DNA from: Amycolatopsis sp. 2-15
GTDB taxonomy: Bacteria > Actinomycetota > Actinomycetes > Mycobacteriales > Pseudonocardiaceae
Direction of reading: 5' to 3'
DNA: 64,000 nucleotides
NCBI RefSeq assembly: GCF_030285625.1
Contig: NZ_CP127294.1
Location: forward strand, 1,684,001-1,748,000
Part shown: in pieces, positions 17,326-25,707 of the stretch
Position numbering within the stretch: the first letter of the stretch is position 1
Layout: each line of letters opens with the position of its first letter
Program-made: the position numbers and the translations under genes
The notes under the pieces: generated by a model
What the model was told of the DNA's origin: nothing
Seen by the model: the letters and a program-made list of their open reading frames with translations, nothing else
Database searches by the model: none

Positions 17326-17736
17326 ATGGACGACCCTGACCGGGGCGACGTCGAATCTTTCGCGTCTCCAGCGCAGATCCGCGTGGCTCAGGCTGCCGCC
17401 GCCGCGGCACCGCACGCGGCGGCCTTGATGACCGAACATCTCTCCGACCACGGCGAACTACTGCCGATCATGTACTTCGACACCCTCGGCGTCTGGTATC
17501 TCGCTGCCTGGCGCCGCCGCGACGCCGACCCTGATCAGTTCGCGCAGGCCGGCGCCGTCGCGGCCGTGCTGGACGCCCAGCTCAAGTCCGACCCGGGGCT
17601 CGAGAACGCGATCGCGGTCGGCTTCGTGGAGATGTTCACCTTCCTGCCCGCGTCCGAACAGGCTGCCGCCGCGGCGACGCTGCCGCCTGTCCTGCGGGCC
17701 GAGTACACCGCGATGGCCGCCTGGCGCCCCAGCTAG
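17326..17736 (+). CDS. Conserved small protein (DUF7674-like)
   Basis: 136 residues from the ATG at 17326 with AGGGTGA upstream. Alpha-helical with a central segment LPIMYFDTLGVWYLAAWRR and ENAIAVGFVEMFTFLP, resembling small actinobacterial proteins grouped as DUF7674, a family of unknown role. It has no signal or membrane segment. It follows the MarR gene closely on the same strand and ends 5 bp before the convergent dnaB stop. I name the family only tentatively. Confidence 0.6.
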   Translation: MDDPDRGDVESFASPAQIRVAQAAAAAAPHAAALMTEHLSDHGELLPIMYFDTLGVWYLAAWRRRDADPDQFAQAGAVAAVLDAQLKSDPGLENAIAVGFVEMFTFLPASEQAAAAATLPPVLRAEYTAMAAWRPS

Positions 17737-17741
17737 TCGTG

Positions 17742-19148
17742 CTAGTCGTGCGCGAGGTCGGCGAAGCGGCTGTAGTGCAGCTGGTGCGCGACGACGATCG
17801 TGCTCGTCGGGCCGGCGCGGTGCTTCGCGAGGATGAGGTCGGCTTCGCCGGCACGGGGGTCGTCGCGTTCCCAGGCGTCGGGGCGGTTGATGAGGATGAC
17901 GATGTCGGCGTCCTGTTCTAGGGAGCCGGACTCACGGAGGTCGGACAGCATCGGCTTCTTGTCGGTTCGCTGTTCCGGACCACGGTTGAGCTGGGAGATC
18001 GCGATGACCGGCACTTCGATCTCCTTCGCGAGCAGCTTGAGCTGCCGCGAGAACTCCGAGACTTCCTGCTGCCGGGACTCGACGCGCTTGCCCGACGTCA
18101 TCAGCTGGAGGTAGTCGACGACCACGAGCTTGAGGTCGTGGCGCTGCTTGAGCCGGCGGGCCTTGGCGCGGATCTCCATCATCGTCATGTTCGGCGAGTC
18201 GTCGACGAACAGCGGCGCCTCCGAGACCTCGCTCATGCGGCGGGCCAGGCGGGTCCAGTCGTCGTCGGACATCTTGCCACCGCGCATGTCGGCGAGGCGG
18301 ATCTTGGCCTCGGCCGAGAGCATGCGCATCACGATCTCGGTGCGGCTCATTTCCAGCGAGAAGATGACGCTGGTCAGGCCGTGGCGGATCGAGGCTGACC
18401 GCACGAAGTCCAGGCCCAGCGTCGACTTACCGACACCGGGACGGGCGGCGACGATGATCATCTGGCCTGGGTGCAGGCCATTGGTGAGCTCATCGAAGTC
18501 GGCGAACCCGGTCGGGATGCCCTGCGACTGCCCGCCGCGCGACGCGATCGCGTCGATCTCGTCCATGGTCGGCTGCAGGAGGTCTTCGAGCGCGACGTAG
18601 TCCTCGCTGGTGCGGCGCTCGGTGACGTCGTAGATCGCGGCCTGCGCGCGGTCGACGACCTCGTCGATGTTCGCGCCGTCGGCGGCCGCCGCGCCGTAGC
18701 CGTACTGCACGATGCGCGTGCCCGCCTCCACGAGCCGGCGCAGCACCGCCTTCTCGGCGACGATCTCGGCGTAGTAGCCGGCGTTGGCCGCGGTGGGGAC
18801 GGTCGCGATCAGCGTGTGCAGGTACGGCGCCCCGCCGACGCGGCCGAGCTCGCCGCGGCGCTCCAGCTCCGCCGACACCGTGATCGGGTCGGCGGGCTCG
18901 CCGCGGCCGTAGAGGTCGAGGATGCAGTCGTACACGGCCTGGTGCGCGGGCCGGTAGAAGTCGCCGGGCCCGAGCGCCTCGATCACGTCGGCGATCGCGT
19001 CCTTCGACAGCAGCATGCCGCCCAGCACCGACTGCTCCGCCGCCATGTCTTGCGGCGGCTGCCGGTCGAACCCGCCCGAACCCGGGTCACTCGGCCCCGG
19101 GTCGGAGTCCGCGTCGTACATCGGACCGCGGTCGTCGGTCAGCGCCAC
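17742..19148 (-). CDS. dnaB: Replicative DNA helicase DnaB
   Basis: Hexameric 5'-3' helicase of the replication fork. The N-terminal domain (about 20-130: PPQDMAAEQSVLGGMLLS) is followed by a RecA-like motor with Walker A ARPGVGKSTLG, SLEMSRTEI, Walker B VVVDYLQLM, and the sensor region QLNRGPEQR, QDADIVILINR. No intein interrupts it. The frame extends to a GTG at 19160, but GGAGG lies immediately before that codon. The GTG at 19148 (giving 468 residues) is better spaced; an ATG at 19121 is a third option. Five DnaA-box-like 9-mers lie upstream. Confidence 0.95.
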   Translation of the reverse strand: MALTDDRGPMYDADSDPGPSDPGSGGFDRQPPQDMAAEQSVLGGMLLSKDAIADVIEALGPGDFYRPAHQAVYDCILDLYGRGEPADPITVSAELERRGELGRVGGAPYLHTLIATVPTAANAGYYAEIVAEKAVLRRLVEAGTRIVQYGYGAAAADGANIDEVVDRAQAAIYDVTERRTSEDYVALEDLLQPTMDEIDAIASRGGQSQGIPTGFADFDELTNGLHPGQMIIVAARPGVGKSTLGLDFVRSASIRHGLTSVIFSLEMSRTEIVMRMLSAEAKIRLADMRGGKMSDDDWTRLARRMSEVSEAPLFVDDSPNMTMMEIRAKARRLKQRHDLKLVVVDYLQLMTSGKRVESRQQEVSEFSRQLKLLAKEIEVPVIAISQLNRGPEQRTDKKPMLSDLRESGSLEQDADIVILINRPDAWERDDPRAGEADLILAKHRAGPTSTIVVAHQLHYSRFADLAHD

Positions 19149-19764
19149 CGCCCCGGACACCTCCTCGACCGGCGGGCAAAGCCGCGGTCATCCCCTGCCA
19201 CTCGTCACGTCCTGTGTCGAACGGTGCCGCGCGAGCCCTCCTCGTGCGAACACCTGTTCGAGTATGCCGGATCCTCTCCGACTTTCCCAGCCCAACCGCC
19301 GGGCCCTCCTTGATGATGGACCGGCGTCCCCCTCACCGATGACTTGCCACGCCGGGCGCCACCGTGAGTGCTGGCCGAGAGGGCACGCTAGATCCCCCGG
19401 ACGGACGAGCGCAATTCCGGGTGTTGACCGTCCTGTGGATAACTTGTGGACGACTGGAGGTAACCAGTCACAGGTAGCCGCCAGGCTGTGGACAAGTTGG
19501 GGACAGTCCTGATCACCTTCACGAAATCCCCAGGTCAAGGCCTGTGTAGAGACTGTGGAGAACTTTGTCGAAACTCGTCCGGCGTGTCGCGCTCGGCGCG
19601 TCCTTCGGCGTGTCGTCCGGACGCGTGCACACCTGCCTGTGGATGAATGCTACGGAGCGTAGAGGCGTGACACGGTGGGCTGAACGAGTGGCCACGCCGG
19701 TCGCACACCGGCGTTTCGGTGCTCTGAGTAACCGCTGAGTGAGAACGCGCTGGTAGGCCGCCCG
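19149..19764. other. Non-coding region upstream of dnaB
   Basis: About 615 bases without a supported gene. It contains the dnaB leader, the DnaA-box array, and, at its right edge, the first copy of an 89-bp direct repeat. Open frames here show no recognisable protein. Confidence 0.5.
19434..19646 (-). promoter_or_regulatory. Five DnaA-box-like sites upstream of dnaB
   Basis: On the minus strand: TTATCCACA (19434-19442), TCGTCCACA (19445-19453), TTGTCCACA (19487-19495), TTCTCCACA (19554-19562) and TCATCCACA (19638-19646). The first and third are exact consensus boxes. All five point toward dnaB. They suggest DnaA-dependent control of dnaB, or a DnaA-titrating or initiation-related element. 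Confidence 0.6.
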
Positions 19765-19853
19765 CACCACGAAAACTGAGTGGGGTTCACCTGGCGGCCA
19801 CCTGAACGTGCCGCACTCGAAACCCCACCCGGAGTAGCGCTCTAACGGGTCAG
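19765..19853. repeat. 89-bp direct repeat, copy 1
   Basis: 85 of 89 bases match 20453-20541; the last 74 bases match with one difference. Internally TGGGGTT can pair with AACCCCA, so the unit may fold. The two copies lie 688 bp apart and enclose the DUF3558 pseudogene. Confidence 0.85.
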
Positions 19854-19906
19854 TTTGCGGGGCGGGATCCGGCTGCTTGTTCAGTCCGTCGACGTGGCCT
19901 GCTTGC

Positions 19907-20418
19907 TCATGCGACGTCCTTGAGGTGCCCGCCCATGGCGGTCGCGAATGTCTTTGCGACTCCGCACGGATCGTCCACGTTCTTGCCGGTGCTGATCTGC
20001 GGGATGATCGAGACGGCTAGTTGGTTGGTGACTCCCGCCCAGAGGGTGCACTGCCGGACTTGCGTCCGTCCTGTGCGTCGGCGTAGACCGCCGGGTAGCC
20101 GTCGACATCGGTCGGTTCGAAGTACGCCTGGTTGGACTTCTGTGCGTAGACGTCGCTGATTCCGCCGCTGTTCTGCGGGAGCGGGGTGTCGTGAACAAAG
20201 TTTTGATTGCTGCCGGACGACGTCCAGTTGCAGCTGACCAGGGTCTGGGTGACCTGCTCACCGGGGTAGGCGAGGCCGACTTGAGCTGCTTCGGCGGCGT
20301 TGAGCACCGAGCACGGGTCGCTGACCAAGTCCTGAGTGGGCGCGGGCACCGTGGGTCCGGCTGCGCCATCGGCTGCGCTGCTGGGACTTGGGCTCCAAGT
20401 CTGGTTGATGTCGTCGCG
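19907..20418 (-). pseudogene. Frameshifted, truncated DUF3558 gene
   Basis: A decayed paralogue of the intact DUF3558 gene at 22793-23392. Upstream frame: SDPCSVLNAAEAAQVGLAYPG and GYPAVYADAQDGRKSG, matching the intact protein's SDPCSVLTADGATQVGLALPG and GYPGVFADVQDGRPSG. At about 20050-20055 the frame must shift, probably by one missing base, to reach CTLWAGVTNQLAVSIIP, DDPCGVAKTFATAMGGHL and the stop at 19907-19909. The signal peptide and lipobox are missing; a stop at 20419-20421 closes the frame where they should be. It is enclosed by the 89-bp repeats. Confidence 0.8.
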
Positions 20419-20452
20419 TCATAGCTGATCTTGTTCACGCGGGTAGACCGGC

Positions 20453-20541
20453 CACCACGCAAACCGGGTGGGGTTCACCTGGCGGCCACCTGAACGTGCC
20501 GCACACGAAACCCCACCCGGAGTAGCGCTCTAACGGGTCAG
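20453..20541. repeat. 89-bp direct repeat, copy 2
   Basis: Pair of the repeat at 19765-19853. Its right end includes the TGA stop of the espG-like gene (20538-20540), so the repeat unit is essentially the 3' flank of that gene. This suggests the other copy arose by duplication or recombination. Confidence 0.85.
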
Positions 20542-21356
20542 CCCAGCGCGCTCTGCGCGGTCCGCAACCGATCCCCGATCGCCTTCGGCGTGCCCGGCGT
20601 GAACACGATGAGGGAGTCGTCCCGGCCGGGCCGCTCCTCCATCAGCCAGCGCCCCTCGGCGGTGTCCACGAAGTTGATCGGCTTCGGAATCCGCCGGCGC
20701 CGCCCCCCGTTCGGCCGCGTCGCGACGTACAACGACCCCGCCCCGGTCCGCGGCGCCTTGAGGATCCGCTGAATCTCCTTCAGCGGCGCGAGCGCCTCGT
20801 TCCGCCCGGGCCCCGTCTGCATGATCGAACGCTGCGACACGTCCTCGGACCCCGCGGCGTGCCCGCTTTCGAATTCGCTCTTGCTGGTGACCAGCGGCTG
20901 CCCGGACGCACCCTGGCCTGCGGGCATGAGGTCCAGGAACGTCGGAAGCAGCAGGTCCGGCCGCTGCCGCACCACGGTGACCGTCTGCTCTCCGACGACT
21001 CGGAGCAGCGCGAAGCCGCCGCCGTTCCCGCTCCCGACCAGCACGGCGTAGTTCGAGGGGCTGCCGTCTTCGAACTGCCCGTCGAACCACCCGTAGTACT
21101 CGATCTGCGGGTGGCAGATCGACTCGATGAGCGCCAGCAGGTCGCGGTCCATGCCGCGCGGCCCCATCAGCCCGAGGTCGGTGAGCACCGCGTTGACGTC
21201 CTCGTCGATCCGGCGTTCGGCCGTCGGGTCGTAGAAGGTCGCCATGTCCGCGATGGTCTGATGCGGCTCACCGCCCCGGCGCCTGATCAGGGTGAACAGC
21301 GTCGGGACGGTGAACTTCGTCGGTTGGTCGAGAGTGATCACGTCGTTGGGCCTCAT
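20538..21356 (-). CDS. ESX secretion-associated protein EspG
   Basis: 272 residues of the EspG family, cytosolic chaperones that bind PPE-type substrates of type VII secretion and keep them soluble. The N-terminal region (LDQPTKFTVPTLFTLIRRRGGEPHQT), the central YYGWFDG strand and the C-terminal GRWLMEERPGRDDSLIVFTPG suit the actinobacterial EspG pattern. The ATG overlaps the stop of the upstream PPE-like gene by 4 bp, so production of substrate and chaperone is coupled. An 89-bp repeat begins at its stop codon. No ESX membrane components (EccB-E) are in the window. Confidence 0.85.
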   Translation of the reverse strand: MRPNDVITLDQPTKFTVPTLFTLIRRRGGEPHQTIADMATFYDPTAERRIDEDVNAVLTDLGLMGPRGMDRDLLALIESICHPQIEYYGWFDGQFEDGSPSNYAVLVGSGNGGGFALLRVVGEQTVTVVRQRPDLLLPTFLDLMPAGQGASGQPLVTSKSEFESGHAAGSEDVSQRSIMQTGPGRNEALAPLKEIQRILKAPRTGAGSLYVATRPNGGRRRRIPKPINFVDTAEGRWLMEERPGRDDSLIVFTPGTPKAIGDRLRTAQSALG

Positions 21357-22756
21357 TCACCGATCACGGGTGGCGCGGTCAGCTCGTCGGTGCCGAAGAG
21401 GTCGTTGGCATCCTCTTCGACGAGGTACTTCGTCTGGTGTTCCTCGTCTTCCTGACCCTTGCCGCCCTTGGCGCCGCCGGCACCCATCCCGCCCATGCCC
21501 GACGTCCCGGCCTTGCCGGCCGCGCCCATGCCGCCACCCATCGCGCCGCCGCGAGCACCACCGGCTCCGGCACCGCCGAGGCCTTCCGCGGCACCCGAGC
21601 CGACACCGCCGGAGCCGAAGGCCCCGCCGCCGAACGCACCCGGCCCGAAGCCTGCGACAGCACCCGAACCGGCGCCGCCGCCGCCGAAACCGCCGCCGCT
21701 GCCGCCCGGGCCGAAGCCGCCGGCACCGCCGGGCCCGAACCCGCCGGCACCGCCCGGCCCGAAACCGCTCGAGTCGAACGACGACGGCGTGAAGCCCTGC
21801 GCCGTGGTCGAGTCCGACCCCGGCGGGGTGTACGTCGGCAGGTTGGTGTGGCCTGGCCCATTGGGCCCATTGGGCCCATTGGGCCCGTTCGGGTCGTTGA
21901 ACTGGTCCGTCCCGGTCGGATTCACCGACGGCGGCTTGGCGTCGAACTTCGGCATGTCGGCCGGGTTGAAGCTGCCGCCCCCACCACCGCCGCCGACGCC
22001 GCCACCGCCACCGAAGTTGCCGCCTCCGCCACCACCACCGAAGTTGTTGCCGCCACCGCCGTTCGACAGGTTGTTCCCCTGCCAAGCGCTGTACTGCGGC
22101 AGCTGCTGGGCGTTGCTGCTCGAGGCGTTGAAGTAGGCGGTGTAGGCCTGGACGTTCGACTTCGAATTGTCGTTGTACTGGTTGATCTCGTCGTCTTTGT
22201 CGCTCATCGGGTTGATCCCGTCGAGGAACCCGGCCGACGGCGGGTCCTTCGGGATGTCCTGGACCTTCGACTTGACGGTGTGAAAGCAGTCGACCTGGTT
22301 GCCCAGGTACATGTCGCTCTTACCGAGGTTGCCGGCCGAGTCCTGCAGCCAGATGCCAAGCGGGTGCGCACCGGCCTGGGCGGCCATCGCGCTGGCACCC
22401 TGCCAGGCGGTGTCCATCTTCTTGTTCAGGTTGTCGATGTCGGTGACCCGGCCGCTGTGCACCTCCTTGAGCGCGCCGGCGGCCTTCGCGCCGTTCTCGA
22501 GCGAGGAGGGGTCACCGGCGTGGATCTTCTGGTAGATCGAGTACGCGTCGATCGAGCGGCCACCCAGGTCCGCCGACTGCTGCTGTGCCTCGGGACCACC
22601 GCTGAACAGGCCCACCAGACCACCGGCGATGGCGCCGACGCCGGCGCCCACCGCGGTGCCGACACCGGGAACGACGGAACCGATCGCGGCGCCGTAGCCG
22701 GCGCCGATCGCCATCCCCTTGAGTTCTTTGCCCATGGTGTTGGCGTCATTCCCCAT
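21353..22756 (-). CDS. PPE-like ESX substrate with Gly-rich tail
   Basis: 467 residues. The first 180 are largely helical and start with a Gly-rich hydrophobic patch (VPGVGTAVGAGVGAIAGG), then AWQGASAMAAQAGAHP like the helical hairpin of PPE/WXG-type secreted proteins. The middle is extremely Gly/Asn/Pro-rich, with an NGP tandem and long G runs. The acidic C-terminus (YLVEEDANDLFG, then TAPPVIGE) has a YxxxE type VII signal-like motif and resembles C-termini of other actinobacterial PPE-like proteins. AGGAG precedes the ATG. Its chaperone espG overlaps its end. Confidence 0.78.
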   Translation of the reverse strand: MGNDANTMGKELKGMAIGAGYGAAIGSVVPGVGTAVGAGVGAIAGGLVGLFSGGPEAQQQSADLGGRSIDAYSIYQKIHAGDPSSLENGAKAAGALKEVHSGRVTDIDNLNKKMDTAWQGASAMAAQAGAHPLGIWLQDSAGNLGKSDMYLGNQVDCFHTVKSKVQDIPKDPPSAGFLDGINPMSDKDDEINQYNDNSKSNVQAYTAYFNASSSNAQQLPQYSAWQGNNLSNGGGGNNFGGGGGGGNFGGGGGVGGGGGGGSFNPADMPKFDAKPPSVNPTGTDQFNDPNGPNGPNGPNGPGHTNLPTYTPPGSDSTTAQGFTPSSFDSSGFGPGGAGGFGPGGAGGFGPGGSGGGFGGGGAGSGAVAGFGPGAFGGGAFGSGGVGSGAAEGLGGAGAGGARGGAMGGGMGAAGKAGTSGMGGMGAGGAKGGKGQEDEEHQTKYLVEEDANDLFGTDELTAPPVIGE

Positions 22757-22792
22757 GATGAGCCACTCCTTCTGAGGTGTTCGGGTGCTCGG

Positions 22793-23392
22793 TCACGCCG
22801 CACCCTTGAGGTGTCCGACCATGGCGGTCGCGAACTTCTGCGCGATTCCGCACGGGTTGTTCTTGTTGTCGCCAACGCCGATCGACGGGATCACGGACAC
22901 CGCGAGCTGGTCGGTGACACCGACCCAGAGCGTGCAGGTGCCGGAGGGGCGGCCGTCCTGGACGTCGGCGAACACCCCGGGGTAACCGTCGATCGACACC
23001 GGCTCGAAGTAGACGTCCTGGGCCTTCTGGTCGTAGATATCGCTGATGCCGCCCTTGTTCTGCGGCAACGGGTAGACCGCAACAGAGTTCTGATCACTGC
23101 GGGTCGACTCCCACATGCACCCGGTGAGCTGGCTGCTGCTGGTGTCCTTCTTGCCCGGCAAAGCCAGTCCGACCTGGGTGGCCCCGTCTGCCGTCAACAC
23201 ACTGCACGGGTCGCTCAGCAATGCGTCGGTGGGCAGCGCCGCCGGCACCTTCGGACCCGACCCCGCTGCCGGACTGCTCGCCGGTGCCGAGGACGAGGGG
23301 CTGGTACCGCCGCCGCTCTCACCGCTGCACGCCGTGAGAGCGGCCAGCGCAGCGACGGTTCCGGCGGCGATGCGAACGGTGCGGGAGATCAT
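22793..23392 (-). CDS. DUF3558 lipoprotein
   Basis: 199 residues. A signal peptide with lipobox LTAC (about residue 20) and a Ser/Pro-rich linker precede a DUF3558 domain, with conserved DPCSVL and GYPGVFADVQDGRPSGTCTLWVG segments and a C-terminal NPCGIAQKFATAMVGHL. Such lipoproteins commonly sit beside ESX-associated genes in Pseudonocardiaceae; the role is unknown. It lies 7 bp downstream of the WXG-like gene and 36 bp upstream of the PPE-like gene, all one operon. A degraded copy lies about 2.4 kb away at 19907-20418. Confidence 0.88.
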   Translation of the reverse strand: MISRTVRIAAGTVAALAALTACSGESGGGTSPSSSAPASSPAAGSGPKVPAALPTDALLSDPCSVLTADGATQVGLALPGKKDTSSSQLTGCMWESTRSDQNSVAVYPLPQNKGGISDIYDQKAQDVYFEPVSIDGYPGVFADVQDGRPSGTCTLWVGVTDQLAVSVIPSIGVGDNKNNPCGIAQKFATAMVGHLKGAA

Positions 23393-23399
23393 GCGGGGC

Positions 23400-23759
23400 T
23401 CAGACTCCAGTCTTGATGTTGTCGCGCGCTTCCTGCTCCGCGACGGTGATCTTGTTTTTCGCCGCCTTCAAGGCAGTGATGAAGTTGTTTACGTAGTCGT
23501 GCATGCGCTGGTGCTGGTCCAGCAGTGTCTGCCCCGACGGATTCGCGCCGCCGTTGATGAAGTCGCCACTGGCGAACTCGTCCGCGGGCGCCTTCACCTG
23601 CGCGATCGCCCGAGCGTGGTCGAGGTCGGTTTTCATGTGTACGAGTAGGTCGTGCCACTGGTTGATGACGCTGTCGACCTCGTCCTCGCTGAACTGGTAA
23701 CCGCCGCCGGTTCCGTAACTGCCGACCTTGATCGGCGGAGTGGGTGGAACTTCGGACAT
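23400..23759 (-). CDS. Small WXG100-like ESX protein
   Basis: 119 residues, almost all helical. The helical hairpin carries QWHDLLVHMK, a W-x-x turn of WXG100 style, followed by LLDQHQRMHDYVNNFITALKAAK. A GG-Y-QFSEDE segment near the N-terminus contains YxxxE. It is the first gene of the operon with DUF3558, PPE-like and EspG genes, so it is probably the heterodimer partner of the PPE-like protein for type VII export. The name is by resemblance and position. Confidence 0.65.
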   Translation of the reverse strand: MSEVPPTPPIKVGSYGTGGGYQFSEDEVDSVINQWHDLLVHMKTDLDHARAIAQVKAPADEFASGDFINGGANPSGQTLLDQHQRMHDYVNNFITALKAAKNKITVAEQEARDNIKTGV

Positions 23760-23919
23760 CGGCGTGACCCCCTTTGGCTACTTCTCGCTCCCCAAACGGC
23801 GAGATCAGCAGGTTGGATGGTAACGCACGGCCATTGGTTCCCGCTCGGGTTCAGACGACCTTGTGCGCAGGTCGGAACCGATCTTGTCGCTCGCCCGATC
23901 GGGTGGGTTCACGCAAACG

Positions 23920-23953
23920 CAAAGCGCCCCCGGGAAGACCCGGGGGCGCTTTG
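23920..23953. terminator. Terminator of the ribosomal protein operon
   Basis: Perfect hairpin, 15-bp arms CAAAGCGCCCCCGGG and CCCGGGGGCGCTTTG with an AAGA loop, just after rplI on the minus strand. Confidence 0.9.
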
Positions 23954-23975
23954 CTGGAGCAACAGAAACAAACCG

Positions 23976-24437
23976 TCAGACCGAAGTCGCCTTGACTTCG
24001 AGGCGGACGTCGACCTTCACATCGGGGTGGAGGCGGGCGTTGACGGAGTGCTTGCCGACCGTCTTGATGTGGTCGCGGAGGTCCAGGACGCGCTTGTCGA
24101 GGAGCGGGCCGCCCTGGGCCTTGATCGCGTCGACGATCTCGCCGGCGGTGATGGAGCCGAAGAGCTTCTTCGAGCCCTCCGCCGCCTTGCCCGTCAGCTG
24201 GATGGCGCCGAGGCCCTCGAGGGTCGCCTTGATTTCCTTGGCGTGGTCGAGGTCGCGGATGCGCCGGGATTCCTGCGCGCGCTGAATGGTGCGCACGTTC
24301 TTCTCGGCACCCTTGCTGGCCACGATCGCGTAGCCGCGGGGCAGCAGGTAGTTGCGGGCGTAACCGTCCTTGACCTCGACGATGTCGCCGGGGCCACCGA
24401 GGTTCGCCACGTCGGTGGTGAGAATGATCTTCGCCAT
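23976..24437 (-). CDS. rplI: 50S ribosomal protein bL9
   Basis: 153 residues. It binds 23S rRNA at the base of the L1 stalk. The N-terminal domain carries VKDGYARNYLLPRGYA (about residues 23-38), the bL9 signature, then a long helix and a C-terminal domain with LFGSITAGEIVDAI. Last gene of rpsF-ssb-rpsR-rplI, 11 bp after rpsR and closed by a strong terminator. Confidence 0.97.
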   Translation of the reverse strand: MAKIILTTDVANLGGPGDIVEVKDGYARNYLLPRGYAIVASKGAEKNVRTIQRAQESRRIRDLDHAKEIKATLEGLGAIQLTGKAAEGSKKLFGSITAGEIVDAIKAQGGPLLDKRVLDLRDHIKTVGKHSVNARLHPDVKVDVRLEVKATSV

Positions 24438-24448
24438 GACGAGCCTCC

Positions 24449-24697
24449 TCAGCGAGCGGTCGAGGTGTAGGGCAGCAGCGCCATCTCGCGCGAGTTCTTC
24501 ACCGCGATGGCGATGTCACGCTGGTGCTGGCTGCAGTTGCCGGTGACGCGACGGGCACGGATCTTGCCGCGGTCGGAGATGTACTTCCGCAGCAGGTTGG
24601 TGTCCTTGTAGTCGATCAGTTCCGGGCGGCCCTTCTTCTCGGCCTTGCAGAAAACGCAGACCTTCTTCTTGGGCTTACGGATGGGTGGCTTGGCCAC
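24449..24697 (-). CDS. rpsR: 30S ribosomal protein bS18
   Basis: 82 residues. It binds the platform of the 30S subunit together with bS6. The motifs [18 protein letters not shown] and [18 protein letters not shown] are diagnostic. It keeps a CVFC pair and a C..H pair, so it is probably the zinc-binding form rather than the zinc-free paralogue that actinomycetes express under zinc starvation. Third gene of the operon. Confidence 0.97.
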   Translation of the reverse strand: MAKPPIRKPKKKVCVFCKAEKKGRPELIDYKDTNLLRKYISDRGKIRARRVTGNCSQHQRDIAIAVKNSREMALLPYTSTAR

Positions 24698-24740
24698 TGT
24701 CTTCTCCTGGATTCAAATCTTGAGGTGTAAAAGTGCGAGA

Positions 24741-25259
24741 TCAGAACGGGGGCTCGTCGGCGAAACCGCCGCCGCCGCCACCGCCCGCGGGCGGAGCGGA
24801 GCCCCACGGGTCGTCGGCCGGCATTCCGCCGCCACCGCCGCCACCGCGGTTGCCACCGCCACCGCCGCCGCCGAAGTCACCGCCGCCGCCACCGCGGCTG
24901 ACCTTGTTGACCTTCGCCGTGGCGTACCGAAGCGAGGGCCCGATCTCGTCGACCTCGAGCTCGACGACGGTGCGCTTCTCGCCTTCCTTGGTCTCGAAGG
25001 ACCGCTGCTTGAGCCGGCCCTGCACGACCACACGGGCGCCGCGGGTGAGCGACTCGGCGACGTTCTCCGCCGCCTGGCGCCAGATGTTGCAGCGCAGGAA
25101 CAGCGCCTCGCCGTCCTTCCACTCGCCGGACTGCCGGTCGAGGGTGCGCGGGGTGGACGCGACCGTGAAGTTCGCGACCGCCGCGCCGGACGGGGTGAAA
25201 CGCAGTTCCGGGTCGGAGGTCAGGTTTCCGATCACCGTGATGACGGTGTCTCCAGCCAC
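24741..25259 (-). CDS. ssb: Single-stranded DNA-binding protein
   Basis: 172 residues from the GTG at 25259. The OB fold (about 1-110: [20 protein letters not shown], then [19 protein letters not shown]) binds ssDNA. The Gly-rich linker (about 118-162) leads to a C-terminal acidic tip ending in DEPPF, which recruits partner proteins. A good upstream AAGGGA and the standard N-terminus support the start. It sits between rpsF and rpsR. Confidence 0.96.
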   Translation of the reverse strand: MAGDTVITVIGNLTSDPELRFTPSGAAVANFTVASTPRTLDRQSGEWKDGEALFLRCNIWRQAAENVAESLTRGARVVVQGRLKQRSFETKEGEKRTVVELEVDEIGPSLRYATAKVNKVSRGGGGGDFGGGGGGGNRGGGGGGGMPADDPWGSAPPAGGGGGGGFADEPPF

Positions 25260-25276
25260 GGGGACGTCCCTTCGGC

Positions 25277-25603
25277 TCAGGCCTTGGCGGCGACGGGCTT
25301 GGCCGCGGCGCGCTTGACCTCGCGGCGCATGACCTTGGTGCGCAGCACGGTCTCCTGCAGCGACAGCTGACGGTCGAGTTCCTTGACCGCGTCGGAGTCG
25401 GAGTTCAGGTCGAGCAGCGCGTAGATGCCCTCGGCGTGCTTCTTGATCTCGTACGCCAGGCGACGGCGGCCCCAGACGTCGACCTTCTCGACGCTTCCGC
25501 CCGAAGTGCGGATCACGTTGAGGAAGTTGTCCAGCGTGGGGGCGACCGTGCGCTCGTCGAGCGTGGGGTCCAGGATGACCATTACCTCGTAATGGCGTGA
25601 CAC
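25277..25603 (-). CDS. rpsF: 30S ribosomal protein bS6
   Basis: 108 residues. It pairs with bS18 on the 30S platform. The [14 protein letters not shown] start, [21 protein letters not shown] centre and RTKVMRRE end are characteristic. AGGAGG lies three bases before a GTG at 25609 and nine before the GTG at 25603; the latter spacing is better and matches the usual MSRHYE-type start. First gene of the operon with ssb, rpsR and rplI. Confidence 0.97.
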   Translation of the reverse strand: MSRHYEVMVILDPTLDERTVAPTLDNFLNVIRTSGGSVEKVDVWGRRRLAYEIKKHAEGIYALLDLNSDSDAVKELDRQLSLQETVLRTKVMRREVKRAAAKPVAAKA

Positions 25604-25707
25604 AACCACTCACCTCCTATGGGCTCGCGGCCACGGACTGTCCGTAGCAGGAGGGTTTGTCCAGGTAAGAGTACCTGGGGTACCGACAGTCTTGTCGGGA
25701 GGCCTTG
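25604..25707. promoter_or_regulatory. Leader of the rpsF operon
   Basis: About 100 bases between the surface-protein gene end and rpsF. The ribosome-binding site AGGAGG is clear. I cannot place a promoter with confidence. Confidence 0.4.

Noticed and set aside
19434..19646. Origin of replication near dnaB
   Set aside because: Five boxes are fewer than expected for actinomycete oriC, and dnaA/dnaN are not adjacent; regulatory use is more likely.
21840..21900. CRISPR-like short repeat run
   Set aside because: It is an in-frame GGGCCCATT tandem encoding NGP repeats in the PPE-like protein; there are no spacers.
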